NCBI GenBank assembly: GCA_019671135.1
Contig: JAHRHY010000033.1
Location: forward strand, 33,989 to 97,988
DNA from: Linnemannia hyalina
Lineage: Eukaryota; Mortierellomycota; Mortierellomycetes; Mortierellales; Mortierellaceae
Reading direction: 5' to 3'
DNA length: 64,000 nucleotides
The notes beneath the pieces are model-generated. The model was not told the origin of the DNA. It saw only the letters and a program-made list of their open reading frames with translations, and searched no databases. A program made the translations under genes and the position numbers. Of this stretch, positions 20,301 through 29,775 are shown in pieces. Positions within the stretch are counted from its first letter, which is position 1; each line of letters starts with the position of its first letter.

Positions 20301-22868
20301 GAAGACAGACCGCTTACAGCATTCACGCACAATGGAGTACAGTACATGTTCAAGAAAGCCCCTTTCGGCTTAAAGCCCTTGTCCAGTCTGTTCCAACGTG
20401 GAATGTCAAGGATTCTCGGCGATTTGGATTTTGTCCGCAATTTTATTGATGACATTCTGATTGCTTCGAAGGATCGAGCGGACCATCTTGCGCATGTTAT
20501 GGTTGTCATTGAACGTCTGACCAAAGCCAAACTAATTATCAACATTGAGAAATGTAGATTCTATAGCACGCAGGTAGCATTACTTGGATTTGTAATTAAT
20601 ACCGCCGGCAGACGTGTGGACCCGAATAAGTTGGTGAACATTCAGGACTGGAGCCCGCCGACCACTGGAAAGCAGGTTCAGTCGTACATGGGCACGTTCA
20701 ACTTTTTTCGGGAGTATATGCCTCTTATCAGCACTGTTGCGGCACCGCTGGACGCGCTACGCAATGTACCTGGATCCTTCGTATTAAACGACATTCAATT
20801 ACGATGCTTCAATTCATTAAAGAATATTCTCACACAAGCTCCAGTACTTTCTTTTCCGGATTTCGGCCTACCCTTTTATGTTGCCACAGATGCATCAAAT
20901 GTTGGTGTCGGAGCGGTTCTGTATCAGTTACCGGGAGGCGAAGGTGAACCTGAGAATATTAAATATATCTCTTTTGTAGCGCGATCGTTACAGGATCGGG
21001 AAAGGAGATATTCGGCTACTCAAAAGGAGCTACTCGGGATTGTGTTCGCCCTCAAGAAGCTACATTATTATTTGTGGGGCAACCATTTCACGCTCTTCAC
21101 GGATCATCGAGCTCTCACCTACATGCATACGCAAAAGGACTTGAACTCAATGCTCACCGGATGGCAGGAGTTGATCTGGTCATACACGTTCAAGGTTGTT
21201 TATCGCCCTGGCGTGCTTAATGTGCTTCCAGACGCTTTGTCTCGCCAGTTCCCGCCGGAGTTGTGGACGGGAAGAACAGAAGGTTCAGCGCCGACAAAGA
21301 TTTATGGATACATGCATTTGATCCAGGATTCAACTACTCCTCGTCAAACAGTGAAGGTCTCTGAAAGGAGAACTATCCTAGCCGACACCCATGCACTTGG
21401 TCACTTTGGGACCAATGCCATGGTAAAACACATTCACGGAGTGGACAAGACCTGGCCTAATCTAGCCAAGGATTGTTTGGAGTTCGTTCAACGTTGCCAA
21501 CAATGCCAGCGAAACAATATCGCTCGCAAAGGGTACCACCCAATGAAGGCCGTTCATGCTCAGTTACCAGGAGAACACATGGCTGTTGATCTAGCCGGAC
21601 CTTTTCCTGTGGATAGCGGAGGTAATCGATTCCTTCTCATCTTAGTCGATGTTTGTACAAGATTTGTGTTCCTTGAACCTATACCGAACAAGGAGGCACT
21701 CACCGTCGCAAAGGTGTTGTTCAAAACATTTACTTTGATCGGTTTTCCCGCCATTCTACAATCTGACAACGGCAGAGAATTTGTCAATGGGGCAATTAAA
21801 GTAATGACTACTAATTTAGGTGTGGACCATCGGTTGGTCACTCCTTATCACCCCAGAGGCAATGGTGTTGCCGAGAACCACGTCAAAACGGCGTGTAGTA
21901 TTATCAGAAAAGAAATCGACGACCAGAAACAAAGTTGGGCATTACATGTTCCTATGGCACAGCTGGCCATGAACACGAGAATTGTGGCTCTTCACAACTC
22001 TTCGCCTTTTTCTTTGTTTTTTGCAAGGCGATTTAATGGACTGAGTAATCTCTCGGATGAAAAGGGTGTTATTCCTTCTCATGAAGTGCTCTTAGAACGC
22101 CTTGAATACATGACCAAGGTTGTTTTCCCAGCAATTCAAACCAAGACACGTGACACTCAACAGCGAATGATTGAGCGTTTTAACAGAACGGTACTGCACA
22201 ATGAGTTCCCAGATGGAGCAAAAGTAATGTCTTTGGATCCTATTAGGGGTGACAAGCTATCGCCTCGTTACGAGGGCCCCTACACTGTTGTCCGCCGCAC
22301 CACTGGTGGTTCTTATGCTCTCAAAGATGGGACAGGAGAATTACTGGGGCGCAATTTCGCACCATCACAGCTAAAGCTGGTACTGGACGACTTTGAGGAA
22401 ACAGAAACTTACGAAGTGGAAAAAATTCTCGACCATAGGGATGTTCCTGGGGAGGGAGTAGAGTACTACGTAAGTTGGAAAGGATACAAGGAACGAACTT
22501 GGGAGCCTCAAAAGAACTTTGTTGAGAGAAAGTGTATCACAGACTATTGGAAGACCCGCGATCAACCAATTGCACAATCTCTACCGCAGCCTCGTCAAAC
22601 GTTGAAGACACATGAGTCAAGGAGCGAAGAGCAGGAGTCAGCTTCAAAGCAACGGAAGGCTAAAGATCGATCGAAAGATAAGCCAATGAATGATACGATC
22701 AGTGATGAGATAAGTGGGGGCACGCGCAAGCATGGCAGCCCAAATGATAGTGCACAGATAGCAGTGCAATCAGAACCCCGCAAGCGCAAGCGCTTAATTA
22801 AGGAGACTGTCGAAAAGAGTAGCACGGAGAAAAGGACTACTCGCACGCGCAAGCGTGGTCGAAAGTAA
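17346..22868 (+). CDS. Gypsy-B Gag-Pol polyprotein
   Basis: One open frame. The frame opens at 17286, but the ATG at 17346 (MTLRNGK) is chosen because Gypsy-E Gag starts there too. Order, numbered from 17286: Gag (MPRYHRKVPDHEMPK, ~220), basic Gly/Arg/Gln-rich stretch (~480-510), aspartic protease LIDTGATHSFIS (~733), RT with FIDDILIAS (~1053; FIDD instead of YVDD/YLDD), RNase H (DASNVGVGA ~1200; FTDHRAL), integrase zinc domain (HALGHFGT ... CQQCQR, ~1370-1405), integrase core Asp in AVDLAGP (~1435), Asp in QSDNGREF (~1496), Glu in VAENHVK (~1530), chromodomain (YYVSWKGYKERTWEP, ~1710-1755), basic tail. The chromodomain would steer integration to modified histone. All motifs are intact. Confidence 0.95.
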   Translation: MTLRNGKSVAKEGTSGTDDAEAVVEEAMESMSIAQGESSQTVQPSGEVDMEVDDEAESSLRQESPSVGHTRGQSGVLPVITAEYCQEQVNNLGQQLEIHTATKGQLTAMMMMNGGGTPEQSQRMGQLQDTVRSIKAQLELWESSLDDMNLARKAKARTVHSTASSSSTPSFPKSSYGGNGTMDDKQIVLLNVMPRYHRKVPDHEMPKVDAKTSGPIRTSVRCFLYEFHTQGNLAYGTTTFEKICYRLLALANLDVKVQDALTGARKKDTGPAWTWDQCEQTFVDCAMTLHEKTSEVEEFAKMGREKTESFKEYELRLRRLVEVYRVKELPKHTDVTQTLRMSIPSLTLTVMQLSETVNMLLKHVGMAVPDVTSLDFLMNAIPNALGPDECSEWKVFIDASRKARMSKESDGINQGGSQHHRQHQQVKKTVAAQTNAGASSGSNTVSANNNHASYPNGHQGQYPGNRGRGAPQGRWQNRGKGRSHPYNGTSVDPALLLDVVEEEQDCVIKYSAMSIPHTQAITTKANEDPRQLDVTPLVTAQIDVLPMVESNKVMREATSSNTENNVEGNLVVKKKRRKKRKANAESRFGMSVHVGSPPPSPLDGGEGGRSAEMAGIIKAKIKYGAVGVISKEDDGCAFGSYEVEDDELAQAFERHTLKDNPVAKMPDGYPLFKFGDDDFSLVQVAYGSVKRKNQPDNRLFVPVTIHGEQHRALIDTGATHSFISSRIVSKYSIPVNKMKGYIELADTSTIARIGETENMEVICGKNLLCAPYEVIDQPHAITIGMDLFHRYGFNIIGLPDPVESPDRVPMPVEDEKPTLIPLMTPPVETTREYIEEKKSFMECVKELLEENARIPSTSFCPIPEMKVFLPVPEGITLNRRSRVFAQSQRPILDDAVDRWLQDDVITLAPAGNRHNNTLTLAAKKDANGEKTLYRVCLDPRPLNAHLPDDNFPVPLISEIMQFAGGNAVFSTVDLRQAYHRLPIHKEDRPLTAFTHNGVQYMFKKAPFGLKPLSSLFQRGMSRILGDLDFVRNFIDDILIASKDRADHLAHVMVVIERLTKAKLIINIEKCRFYSTQVALLGFVINTAGRRVDPNKLVNIQDWSPPTTGKQVQSYMGTFNFFREYMPLISTVAAPLDALRNVPGSFVLNDIQLRCFNSLKNILTQAPVLSFPDFGLPFYVATDASNVGVGAVLYQLPGGEGEPENIKYISFVARSLQDRERRYSATQKELLGIVFALKKLHYYLWGNHFTLFTDHRALTYMHTQKDLNSMLTGWQELIWSYTFKVVYRPGVLNVLPDALSRQFPPELWTGRTEGSAPTKIYGYMHLIQDSTTPRQTVKVSERRTILADTHALGHFGTNAMVKHIHGVDKTWPNLAKDCLEFVQRCQQCQRNNIARKGYHPMKAVHAQLPGEHMAVDLAGPFPVDSGGNRFLLILVDVCTRFVFLEPIPNKEALTVAKVLFKTFTLIGFPAILQSDNGREFVNGAIKVMTTNLGVDHRLVTPYHPRGNGVAENHVKTACSIIRKEIDDQKQSWALHVPMAQLAMNTRIVALHNSSPFSLFFARRFNGLSNLSDEKGVIPSHEVLLERLEYMTKVVFPAIQTKTRDTQQRMIERFNRTVLHNEFPDGAKVMSLDPIRGDKLSPRYEGPYTVVRRTTGGSYALKDGTGELLGRNFAPSQLKLVLDDFEETETYEVEKILDHRDVPGEGVEYYVSWKGYKERTWEPQKNFVERKCITDYWKTRDQPIAQSLPQPRQTLKTHESRSEEQESASKQRKAKDRSKDKPMNDTISDEISGGTRKHGSPNDSAQIAVQSEPRKRKRLIKETVEKSSTEKRTTRTRKRGRK

Positions 22869-23206
22869 TCCTCATCACCACAAGATGGAGTGAATGGAGA
22901 GAAGGGGTTTTTTTTCAGCTTTCCCCTTATAATCACGCATGAGGTTTTCCCTTTGGGTTTCCCCTCACGAAGATTTTGCTTTTTTGCCTCGAGTGATATG
23001 TACTATATGTCATGAGAGGTTTATTGACCCTCAACACGACTGACAAGGTTTCTTTTGTTTTCCTTTGCAGATCAGTGTATTTTTATTTTCTTTTTTATTT
23101 TTATTTTCCTTTGGGGTTTCTTTTTTTCCCAAACACCACACACCACAAAGCACCCACGCGTTCCTTTCTTCTCAGGGCGGCTTTCAGCCTTCCCTTGGGA
23201 GGGAGT
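22869..23206 (+). other. Gypsy-B 3' non-coding region and polypurine tract
   Basis: Contains hairpins AAGGGG/CCCCTT (22912-22917 with 22923-22928) and GAGG-tttt-CCC-ttt-GGG-ttt-CCCTC (22941-22965), matching those of Gypsy-C in place and shape but not in every base. GGGAGGGAG before 23207 is the polypurine tract. Confidence 0.65.
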
Positions 23207-23366
23207 TGTTGCGTATTTGCCTTGTGGATCATAGATAGATGAAGACATGAACTAGCTAGAACTAAGCCACCAGGAACGACATAAGAGATCGTTCCTGGTG
23301 GGCCCTAATACAACCTTCTTCTTGTCTCGTTACTTACAAAGTGAGTCTAAACCTTATTTTATCGCA
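23207..23366 (+). repeat. 3' LTR of Gypsy-B
   Basis: Identical to the 5' LTR at 16527-16686. It is followed by the TSD CCCCT and then Gypsy-A sequence. Confidence 0.95.
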
Positions 23367-23455
23367 CCCCTCCTTTTACCCCAGCGGTGAAGGGAGTGCT
23401 CACACACCAGAGTTAAGTTCAAAAGAAAAAATAAAAAAGTCGCCAGATCTATCAG

Positions 23456-26400
23456 TTGAAAGTACTTCTAGCCAAACTCAGATTTCAAACTCAATTCGTG
23501 ATGCTCACTCCCCCCCCCACCCTGGCACCTTCACTGGACCAGACCCCAACCTTTGACTCGTCCCATATTGTGTCTAGAACTTCAGATGGCCCAGACCTGG
23601 ACCTGACCGCCCCTGTTGTGTCGACCACACCGCCTACGAAGCGACAGTTGAGAAGACGGAGACAAAAGCAATTGCGTCTCTGTTCATTTTCTATCGCCGA
23701 GGCTGAGCGCCAACTGCTCACTTTTAATTGCCTTGTCAGCGGCTTTCCGGCTCGCGTGCTGATTGATGGCGGTGCTGAAGGTAACGTGATCAGTACCTCA
23801 TTTCAAAAGAAAAACAATTTGTCACGAACCGTCATCAACCCCATTCCTGTCCTCCTTCCCGACGGCTCATCCTCCATCACCAACCATACTGTCAACATCA
23901 CCATCGAACGCAACGGCTACTCCGACACTCTCGACCCCATTCTCTACCCACTCAAGAAATACGACCTGATTCTGGGAAAACCATGGCTCACACACATCAA
24001 CCCTCAAATCAACTGGCGTACAAATGCTCTACACTTCACCCACAACAACACATCCATCAAATGGGACTGCACAGGATTTAAATCAAACATCATCCAAACC
24101 CGCACCAAAGGTCTCCTCCTCTCCCACCTACACTTTCATACCATGGCTACCCTCCCCGGCTCGGACATATTCTTGGCTCTGGTCAAGTCCTCGAAGGATC
24201 TGCAGAAGGACAAGGACAGGAATGACAAGGACTCACCATCGCCACCCAAGCGCCCTCTTATGACACCTGAGATCAGGTCAATCGTCGAAGATGAGTTTAA
24301 GGACGTATTCCCCGACACACTTCCCAGCGGCCTCCCACCAGACAGAGGCGATGCGATGAAAATCGAGACAGACCCCACAGCAGACCCACCATTCAAGCCA
24401 GTCATTCGCCTCTCCATTGCAGAACTCGACGAACTCAGGAAGCAGCTGGATGAATTACTCGCCAAAAAATTCATCAAGCCCAGTACATCACCTTACGGCG
24501 CTCCAGTACTTTTCGTTCGGAAAAAGGATGGCACCCTGCGTATGTGCGTGGACTACCGAGCTTTGAACGGGATCACCAAGAAAAATCGGCATCCACTCCC
24601 CAGGATCGACGAGCTAATTGACCGTTTTCGTGGCGCACGTTATTTCAGTAAACTGGATCTACTCTCAGGATACCACCAACAGAGGATCTACGAACCACAC
24701 ACACACAAAACAGCATTCCGATGCAGATATGGACACTTTGAATTTAACGTCGTCCCATTTGGCCTCACCAACGCACCCGCCTCCTTCTCCAACATGATGC
24801 TAAGGGTACTCGACCCGGTTTTGGATAAATGGGTTGTTGTCTATCTAGACGATATTCTTATCTACTCTAAAACTAAGGCCGAGCATCTAAAGCACCTTCG
24901 CAGCGTCCTCGCCCTCCTTCGACAACATGGACTTTACGCCAAACTCAGCAAGTGTTCGTTTATGCAGGAGGAAACCGAATTTCTTGGACACACCATCTCC
25001 AAGGACGGGATCTCAACTTCAGCAGGACTTGTCAAAGCCATTCGGGAATGGCCACGCCCCACCAGCATCAAAGACGTCCAACAGTTCCTGGGCTTGGCAC
25101 AATTCTACCAGACTTACATCGACAAGTTCGCCCAGATCGCCCTTCCGCTCTCTCAGCTTCTAGCAGGCGGCGCAACTTTTTCATGGGATAATGACAAGGA
25201 ACAGGCATTTCTCTCCCTTAAAACCGCCATCAGCTCTGCCCCGGTCCTACGCATATTCGATCCCGACTTGCTAACAACCGTCGAGACCGACGCATCCGGA
25301 TTTGCTATCGGCGCTGTTCTCTTTCAGACGGACGCATCAGGAGTATCCCGACCCGTTGCTTTCACTTCACGGAAACTTCAACCGGCAGAGAGAAACTACC
25401 CAACCCATGAGCAGGAGCTACTGGCAGTTGTGCATGCCCTCAGGACGTGGCGATACTACCTGGATGGATCCCACTTTGTCGTGTACACGGATCATGCAAC
25501 CCTCCGCCATTTTCCGACACAACCAAAACTCACCCGCCGCCAGGCCCGATGGATGGAGCTACTGCAGGAATATGACTTCGACTTCAAGTACAAGCGCGGA
25601 GCCGACAACACAGTACCCGACGCCCTATCTCGCCGACCCGACCATCGTGCAGAAGATCCTGTCAGCCCAACAACAGACACAGTCGAGATCCATTCAATCG
25701 ATATCCAACTTGAACCAGGTGTGAGGCAGCGCCTGATAGAAGACTACCAGAGCAGCCCCAGGCTCAGTCTCGTCTACAAAAGCTGCCTCGAGGGAAGTGC
25801 CCCCTCTGGTTACTCTTTTCATAATGGTCTTCTCTACTATGATCGCCGTGGTACCACCGTCCTTGCCATACCACAGAAAGCTGACATTTGCCGCTCTCTT
25901 TTACATGACTGCCACGATACCCCCATAGCTGGTCACTTCGGGTTCAGGAAGACATACGACAAACTGCGACGGATGGCATACTGGCCCAACATGGCCAAGG
26001 AGACTCAACTCTACGTCGACTCATGCGAGAAGTGTCAACGCAATAAGCCAAGTCAGGAGCGACCTGCAGGACTCCTCCAACCTCTCCCCATCCCCGCCAG
26101 TCGCTGGGAGGTTGTGACCATGGACTTTATGACCCACCTACCCAAGACACCCCGCAACCATGATGCCATTACCGTCTTTGTCGATAAATTATCGAAGCAT
26201 GCCCACTTCGTTCCCAGCACCACCACCGCTACCGCCACCGACGTTGCTCGCCAGTTTTTCGACAATGTCTTCCGCCATCATGGAATGCCAACGACAATCG
26301 TCTCGGATCGCGACAGCAAATTCACCAGTCACTTTTGGCAGGAACTTCATCGACTCATGGATGTCAAGCTTGCAATGTCAACAGCCTATCACCCACAAAC

Positions 26401-27187
26401 GGACGGACAGACGGAGGTCATGAACAAGACACTAGGAGTTATGCTACGCGCTTTCATCGACGAAAAACAGACCAACTGGGATACCCTCCTTCCAGCCGCG
26501 GAATTTGCATATAATAACTCCGTCAACCACTCGACCGGCTATTCACCTTTTTTCCTCAACACCGGCCAACATCCCCGCATCCCCGCCAGTCTCCTCTCCC
26601 ACACCGACAGCAACGTACCCAGCGTTCACAACTATCTTGATCAACAGTCGACAGCACTACTTTTCGCACAAGACGCACTACAACGAGCCCAGGATCATCA
26701 GAAGGAACAGGCCGACAAGAGAAGACGCGACCACGACTACAAGGTCGGCGACAAGATCCTCCTTAGTGCAGAGAACATCACCATGCCAGCCGACAGTGGA
26801 CTCAGCTCGGATAAACTCAAACCTCGCTTCATCGGACCCTTTACATTGCTGGAGCAGCGATCACCAGTCACTTTTCTAGTCGACCTACCGCCCTCCTACA
26901 ACATCCACAATGTCTTCCACGTCGACCTCTTCCGCCATCACATCGAGTCACCACTTGCATTTGGCCGCCGAACATTAGCACCACCACCACCAGTTGTCAT
27001 CGAGGGCAATGAAGAATACGAGGTCGAGTCCATTTTGCGTTACAGGAAATACCGACGGCAACACCAGTTCCTTGTGTCATGGAAAGGGTACGGACGGGAG
27101 GACCAAACGTGGGAGCCCGTCGCCAACCTGGAGAACTGCCGCGACCTAGTTGACGCGTTCAAAAAGGACCAGGGGATCGTTTTTTAA
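23456..27187 (+). CDS. Gypsy-A Pol (protease, RT, RNase H, integrase, chromodomain)
   Basis: 1243 residues; the true N-terminus is uncertain. The protease region has VLIDGGAEGNVIS (~103), with DGG where most have DSG or DTG. RT has FSKLDLLSGYHQ and YLDDILIYS (~463). RNase H has TDASGFAIGAVL (~612) and YTDHATLRHF. The integrase zinc domain (HFGFRKTYDKL ... CEKCQRNK, ~830-865) precedes the core: Asp in TMDFMTHLP (~890), Asp in VSDRDSKF (~951), Glu in GQTEVMNK (~988). A C-terminal chromodomain (FLVSWKGYGREDQTWEP) fits a chromovirus. A different lineage from Gypsy-B/C/E, judged by the YLDD motif and separate gag and pol. No disabling change seen. Confidence 0.92.
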   Translation: MKVLLAKLRFQTQFVMLTPPPTLAPSLDQTPTFDSSHIVSRTSDGPDLDLTAPVVSTTPPTKRQLRRRRQKQLRLCSFSIAEAERQLLTFNCLVSGFPARVLIDGGAEGNVISTSFQKKNNLSRTVINPIPVLLPDGSSSITNHTVNITIERNGYSDTLDPILYPLKKYDLILGKPWLTHINPQINWRTNALHFTHNNTSIKWDCTGFKSNIIQTRTKGLLLSHLHFHTMATLPGSDIFLALVKSSKDLQKDKDRNDKDSPSPPKRPLMTPEIRSIVEDEFKDVFPDTLPSGLPPDRGDAMKIETDPTADPPFKPVIRLSIAELDELRKQLDELLAKKFIKPSTSPYGAPVLFVRKKDGTLRMCVDYRALNGITKKNRHPLPRIDELIDRFRGARYFSKLDLLSGYHQQRIYEPHTHKTAFRCRYGHFEFNVVPFGLTNAPASFSNMMLRVLDPVLDKWVVVYLDDILIYSKTKAEHLKHLRSVLALLRQHGLYAKLSKCSFMQEETEFLGHTISKDGISTSAGLVKAIREWPRPTSIKDVQQFLGLAQFYQTYIDKFAQIALPLSQLLAGGATFSWDNDKEQAFLSLKTAISSAPVLRIFDPDLLTTVETDASGFAIGAVLFQTDASGVSRPVAFTSRKLQPAERNYPTHEQELLAVVHALRTWRYYLDGSHFVVYTDHATLRHFPTQPKLTRRQARWMELLQEYDFDFKYKRGADNTVPDALSRRPDHRAEDPVSPTTDTVEIHSIDIQLEPGVRQRLIEDYQSSPRLSLVYKSCLEGSAPSGYSFHNGLLYYDRRGTTVLAIPQKADICRSLLHDCHDTPIAGHFGFRKTYDKLRRMAYWPNMAKETQLYVDSCEKCQRNKPSQERPAGLLQPLPIPASRWEVVTMDFMTHLPKTPRNHDAITVFVDKLSKHAHFVPSTTTATATDVARQFFDNVFRHHGMPTTIVSDRDSKFTSHFWQELHRLMDVKLAMSTAYHPQTDGQTEVMNKTLGVMLRAFIDEKQTNWDTLLPAAEFAYNNSVNHSTGYSPFFLNTGQHPRIPASLLSHTDSNVPSVHNYLDQQSTALLFAQDALQRAQDHQKEQADKRRRDHDYKVGDKILLSAENITMPADSGLSSDKLKPRFIGPFTLLEQRSPVTFLVDLPPSYNIHNVFHVDLFRHHIESPLAFGRRTLAPPPPVVIEGNEEYEVESILRYRKYRRQHQFLVSWKGYGREDQTWEPVANLENCRDLVDAFKKDQGIVF

Positions 27188-27197
27188 AAGGGGAAGG
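27186..27197 (+). promoter_or_regulatory. Gypsy-A polypurine tract
   Basis: AAAAGGGGAAGG lies immediately before the 3' LTR and overlaps the pol stop codon; likely plus-strand primer. Confidence 0.8.
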
Positions 27198-27296
27198 TGC
27201 AACAGTTGAACCTCCGATCAGAGTAGCTTTAGATAAATAGACACACACTACCATAATACATCCACATCTCTTACTTCCACTCCTCCTAAAGTTGCA
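27198..27296 (+). repeat. 3' LTR of Gypsy-A
   Basis: 99 bp, identical to 15214-15312; followed by TSD TGCAT at 27297-27301. Confidence 0.95.
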
Positions 27297-27656
27297 TGCA
27301 TTCTTGTTACCACGTTTTATATGACCTCTATCTTGATCTTGATGACGCCCACAGTATGTTTGACCAATTTTGGCTACACTACCACAATTAGCGCCCTTAA
27401 TGGTTGTGCCTTGACACTTGCGCGCAGGATCGTGGACATAACAATGCATGCCTTCATCGTCAACTTCCTTCATGCATTTACGCTTGGACTTGACGCACTT
27501 TGCTCCACAAAAGTAGTATCTCTCCACTTCCTCATCCCCATCAAGCGCCTTAAAGATCTTATTTGCATCTTTCTTGGTAAACTCCACTCCCTTCTTAGAA
27601 GAAAATGTCTCGAAGGCCTTGGTGATGAGCTCGATTGTAAGCTGAACGTACTGCAT
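27297..27656 (-). pseudogene. Accessory protein copy 2, N-terminal part
   Basis: First 120 codons of the copy 2 accessory gene (MQYVQLTIELITKAFETF ...), including the whole Cys/His domain, cut by Gypsy-A just after it. Differs from copy 1 by very few residues (for example GDEE versus GDKE). The part that follows is at 15213-13478. Confidence 0.85.
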
Positions 27657-28330
27657 GTTTTTGGATATGAACGATATAGATTGTACTTGTGGTATGGTGG
27701 GTGTGAATGACTTTTCAGTTTATGTGTGGTAGATTGCAGCTGCTTAGTACACTGATATAAAGAATTGCAATAAAAGATGGTTGTATAGGTATGGATGGTT
27801 GTATAGATATGGATAATGGTTGGTTGGTTACTAGATAAGATAAAGATTAAGCAAGAGGGAAGTGGAGTCCTTTATTTATACTAATTCATGGGACACTGCC
27901 ACATTGGATATTAATAGCGCTTGCTTATTAACACTGCTTGGCGCTTAGTAACAAAAGAGTTTTAAAAAGGCATCTAAGTGGTTAATAACGTAGTGTTCCT
28001 CGTATGACGTAGATCTTGCTTATTAAGACTGCTTGGCGTTAAAGACGGGGTTTAAAAATGGTTAAGAATGTAGTATTCTTTTATGACGTAGGTTTGTACA
28101 TGTGTTTATGTATTCTTTTATGACGTAGGTTTGTACATGTGTTTATCCTCTTTGTTAAATAAAAAGGAATGTTGTAGAATAGCATAGAATAGCATCCGAT
28201 CTACTACAATAATACCATGACTTTTAATAATAGATACCGGTGCATATTAGCGTCTAGGCAGTTAATACCGTATCTCAACGCTGACTAAATAGGCTATGTA
28301 TGACTATTCTTTTAAAAACCTGCAATAAGT
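27657..28330 (-). promoter_or_regulatory. Copy 2 intergenic promoter region
   Basis: Mirror of 6103-6822: TATAAATA (minus strand, 27873-27880), TTTTTAAA blocks and the doubled 37-bp stretch (28075-28145). Closer to copy 1 than to copy 3. Confidence 0.6.
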
Positions 28331-29704
28331 CTACAGATTACCATTAACATCCATTTGTCGCTTCGTACCTCTAAGCTCAATGGAAAGACCGGGTTGCATT
28401 ATTACTGCTTGATCCATTGGTGTGTCCTCATCAACATTAACATCACCATGAAGTTTAATACCAAGAAATTTGCTCTGGAGTTCTGCCATGGTATTTCCAT
28501 CCTCCACTAGCGCACCAACATCAACATATCCCATTGGTTGCTCAACGTCGTTCTCTGTCGTCGGATACTCGAAGCCTTCGCGAAGCCAAGCTGTATGAAT
28601 TGGTTCTGCAGAAATCTTCAACAAAGCAACCATCTTTTTCATGTTTAAGAGTAACAAAGATAACTTCAACTGCAAATTATATGTTTGTTTCTTATCCACC
28701 AACACAGGAGTACGGTTGTTGTGTTTCTCAAATGTGGAACCAAGGTCTGCAAACAGAGATTCCATCTGCGAGCGGAAACTACCAAAGGTGGTATTGTATA
28801 ACGCTTCTTCCTGTGTAAGTTCCTTGTTCTTCTGTTTACGGTATGGATGAGCGAAATTTTGGATTCTAAGAGTGTCAGACTCATCTATAAGCCTCCTTAA
28901 GAACTGTGGATACCCTCCATCGAGAGCAATGCAATCCATCTCATGCACTCTCTTGTCCAACTTCATCGTTAGCAGCATTGTTCCATCAGCATTGTTCTTG
29001 CAAGATGCAGATTTGGAGACAAATAAAGCCATGCCATTACAATCCATTGCTACCTGTGTGCGTAATCCTGACTTTTTCAGCTTGTAAGAGTACATATCAG
29101 CACTACTCTCACCTTTGTATGTTGCTCTTGTATCATGACCATCAAGATGCAATGTAACATGCTTAAATAATGGAGGATTCTTTTCCTTTGCAGACAAAAG
29201 GCGTATTTTAATTGTGGAGAACATTGTTGCAATACAGTTGGTGATGTACTTGTTGTGCAAAGTATATTCTTTCTTATAAAACACAGAGTGCATTGCATGA
29301 AAACTAATTTTTGGCATGTGTGGTTCCATTGCTTCCATAGACAGTCCTTTGACAAGATGATAGAGCATTAAAAGACCTTTCTCCACTTCTTTGTATGGAC
29401 CAGGATACTTAACCTTTGGCCAGATGTCAACAAGAAAGAAGTACACTGGAATAGGACCAAGGCGTCGATTTAGGGTTTCTTTTATTTCTGGCATATACCC
29501 AATTTCCTTGCTTACAGTACGATGATTATTACGTGGTGTAATTGTTGGCCATCCAGCGTTGAGGAAAGTCCAATGGTCATCAAGCAGTTGTTGGAAGTGT
29601 TTTGTTAGATCCATAATAATATTTATGTATTGGATTGTCATGACGTTAACCAACAATAACAATTTTTTAAAAAGGCTTATACTTAACTGCATACACAACA
29701 GCAT
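28331..29704 (-). CDS. HARBI1/DDE_Tnp_4-like transposase, copy 2
   Basis: 457 residues, same enzyme type as copy 1, with the same three candidate catalytic acids (HLDGHDTRA, IALDGGYPQFL, FRSQMESLF). Identical to the copy 3 protein except in the last ~15 residues (ELRGTKRQM versus ELRSTNRQM). The longer N-terminus (MLLCMQLSISLFKK) exists because a stop found in copy 1 is absent here; whether it is used is unknown. It lies inside the left arm of the giant palindrome and is transcribed away from its centre. Confidence 0.8.
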   Translation of the reverse strand: MLLCMQLSISLFKKLLLLVNVMTIQYINIIMDLTKHFQQLLDDHWTFLNAGWPTITPRNNHRTVSKEIGYMPEIKETLNRRLGPIPVYFFLVDIWPKVKYPGPYKEVEKGLLMLYHLVKGLSMEAMEPHMPKISFHAMHSVFYKKEYTLHNKYITNCIATMFSTIKIRLLSAKEKNPPLFKHVTLHLDGHDTRATYKGESSADMYSYKLKKSGLRTQVAMDCNGMALFVSKSASCKNNADGTMLLTMKLDKRVHEMDCIALDGGYPQFLRRLIDESDTLRIQNFAHPYRKQKNKELTQEEALYNTTFGSFRSQMESLFADLGSTFEKHNNRTPVLVDKKQTYNLQLKLSLLLLNMKKMVALLKISAEPIHTAWLREGFEYPTTENDVEQPMGYVDVGALVEDGNTMAELQSKFLGIKLHGDVNVDEDTPMDQAVIMQPGLSIELRGTKRQMDVNGNL

Positions 29705-29775
29705 GTAGGATGGTATCTATCATATAGCAAGCACATAGTTGAGAATACAAATATATTTTTATATTTTTTTCGGTA

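Larger units (their letters stand above)
16527..23366 (+). mobile_element. Gypsy-B chromodomain LTR retrotransposon, apparently intact
   Basis: 6840 bp with identical 160-bp LTRs and TSD CCCCT (16522-16526 and 23367-23371), nested in Gypsy-A between its gag stop and pol. It has a single long gag-pol frame, a ~660-bp leader and a ~340-bp 3' non-coding region with hairpins. It is the youngest insertion in the nest and shows no inactivating change, so it is a candidate for recent activity. No standard tRNA primer site follows the LTR (the sequence there is GTTTTTTTAACG); priming may use an unusual site. Confidence 0.95.
15214..27296 (+). mobile_element. Gypsy-A chromodomain LTR retrotransposon
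   Basis: Ty3/Gypsy element with two identical 99-bp LTRs and a 5-bp TSD TGCAT (15209-15213 and 27297-27301), inserted in the copy 2 accessory gene. Without the nested Gypsy-B (16527-23366 plus one TSD) it is about 5.2 kb. Gag and pol are separate open frames. LTR identity and open frames suggest a recent arrival, broken later by Gypsy-B. Confidence 0.95.
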
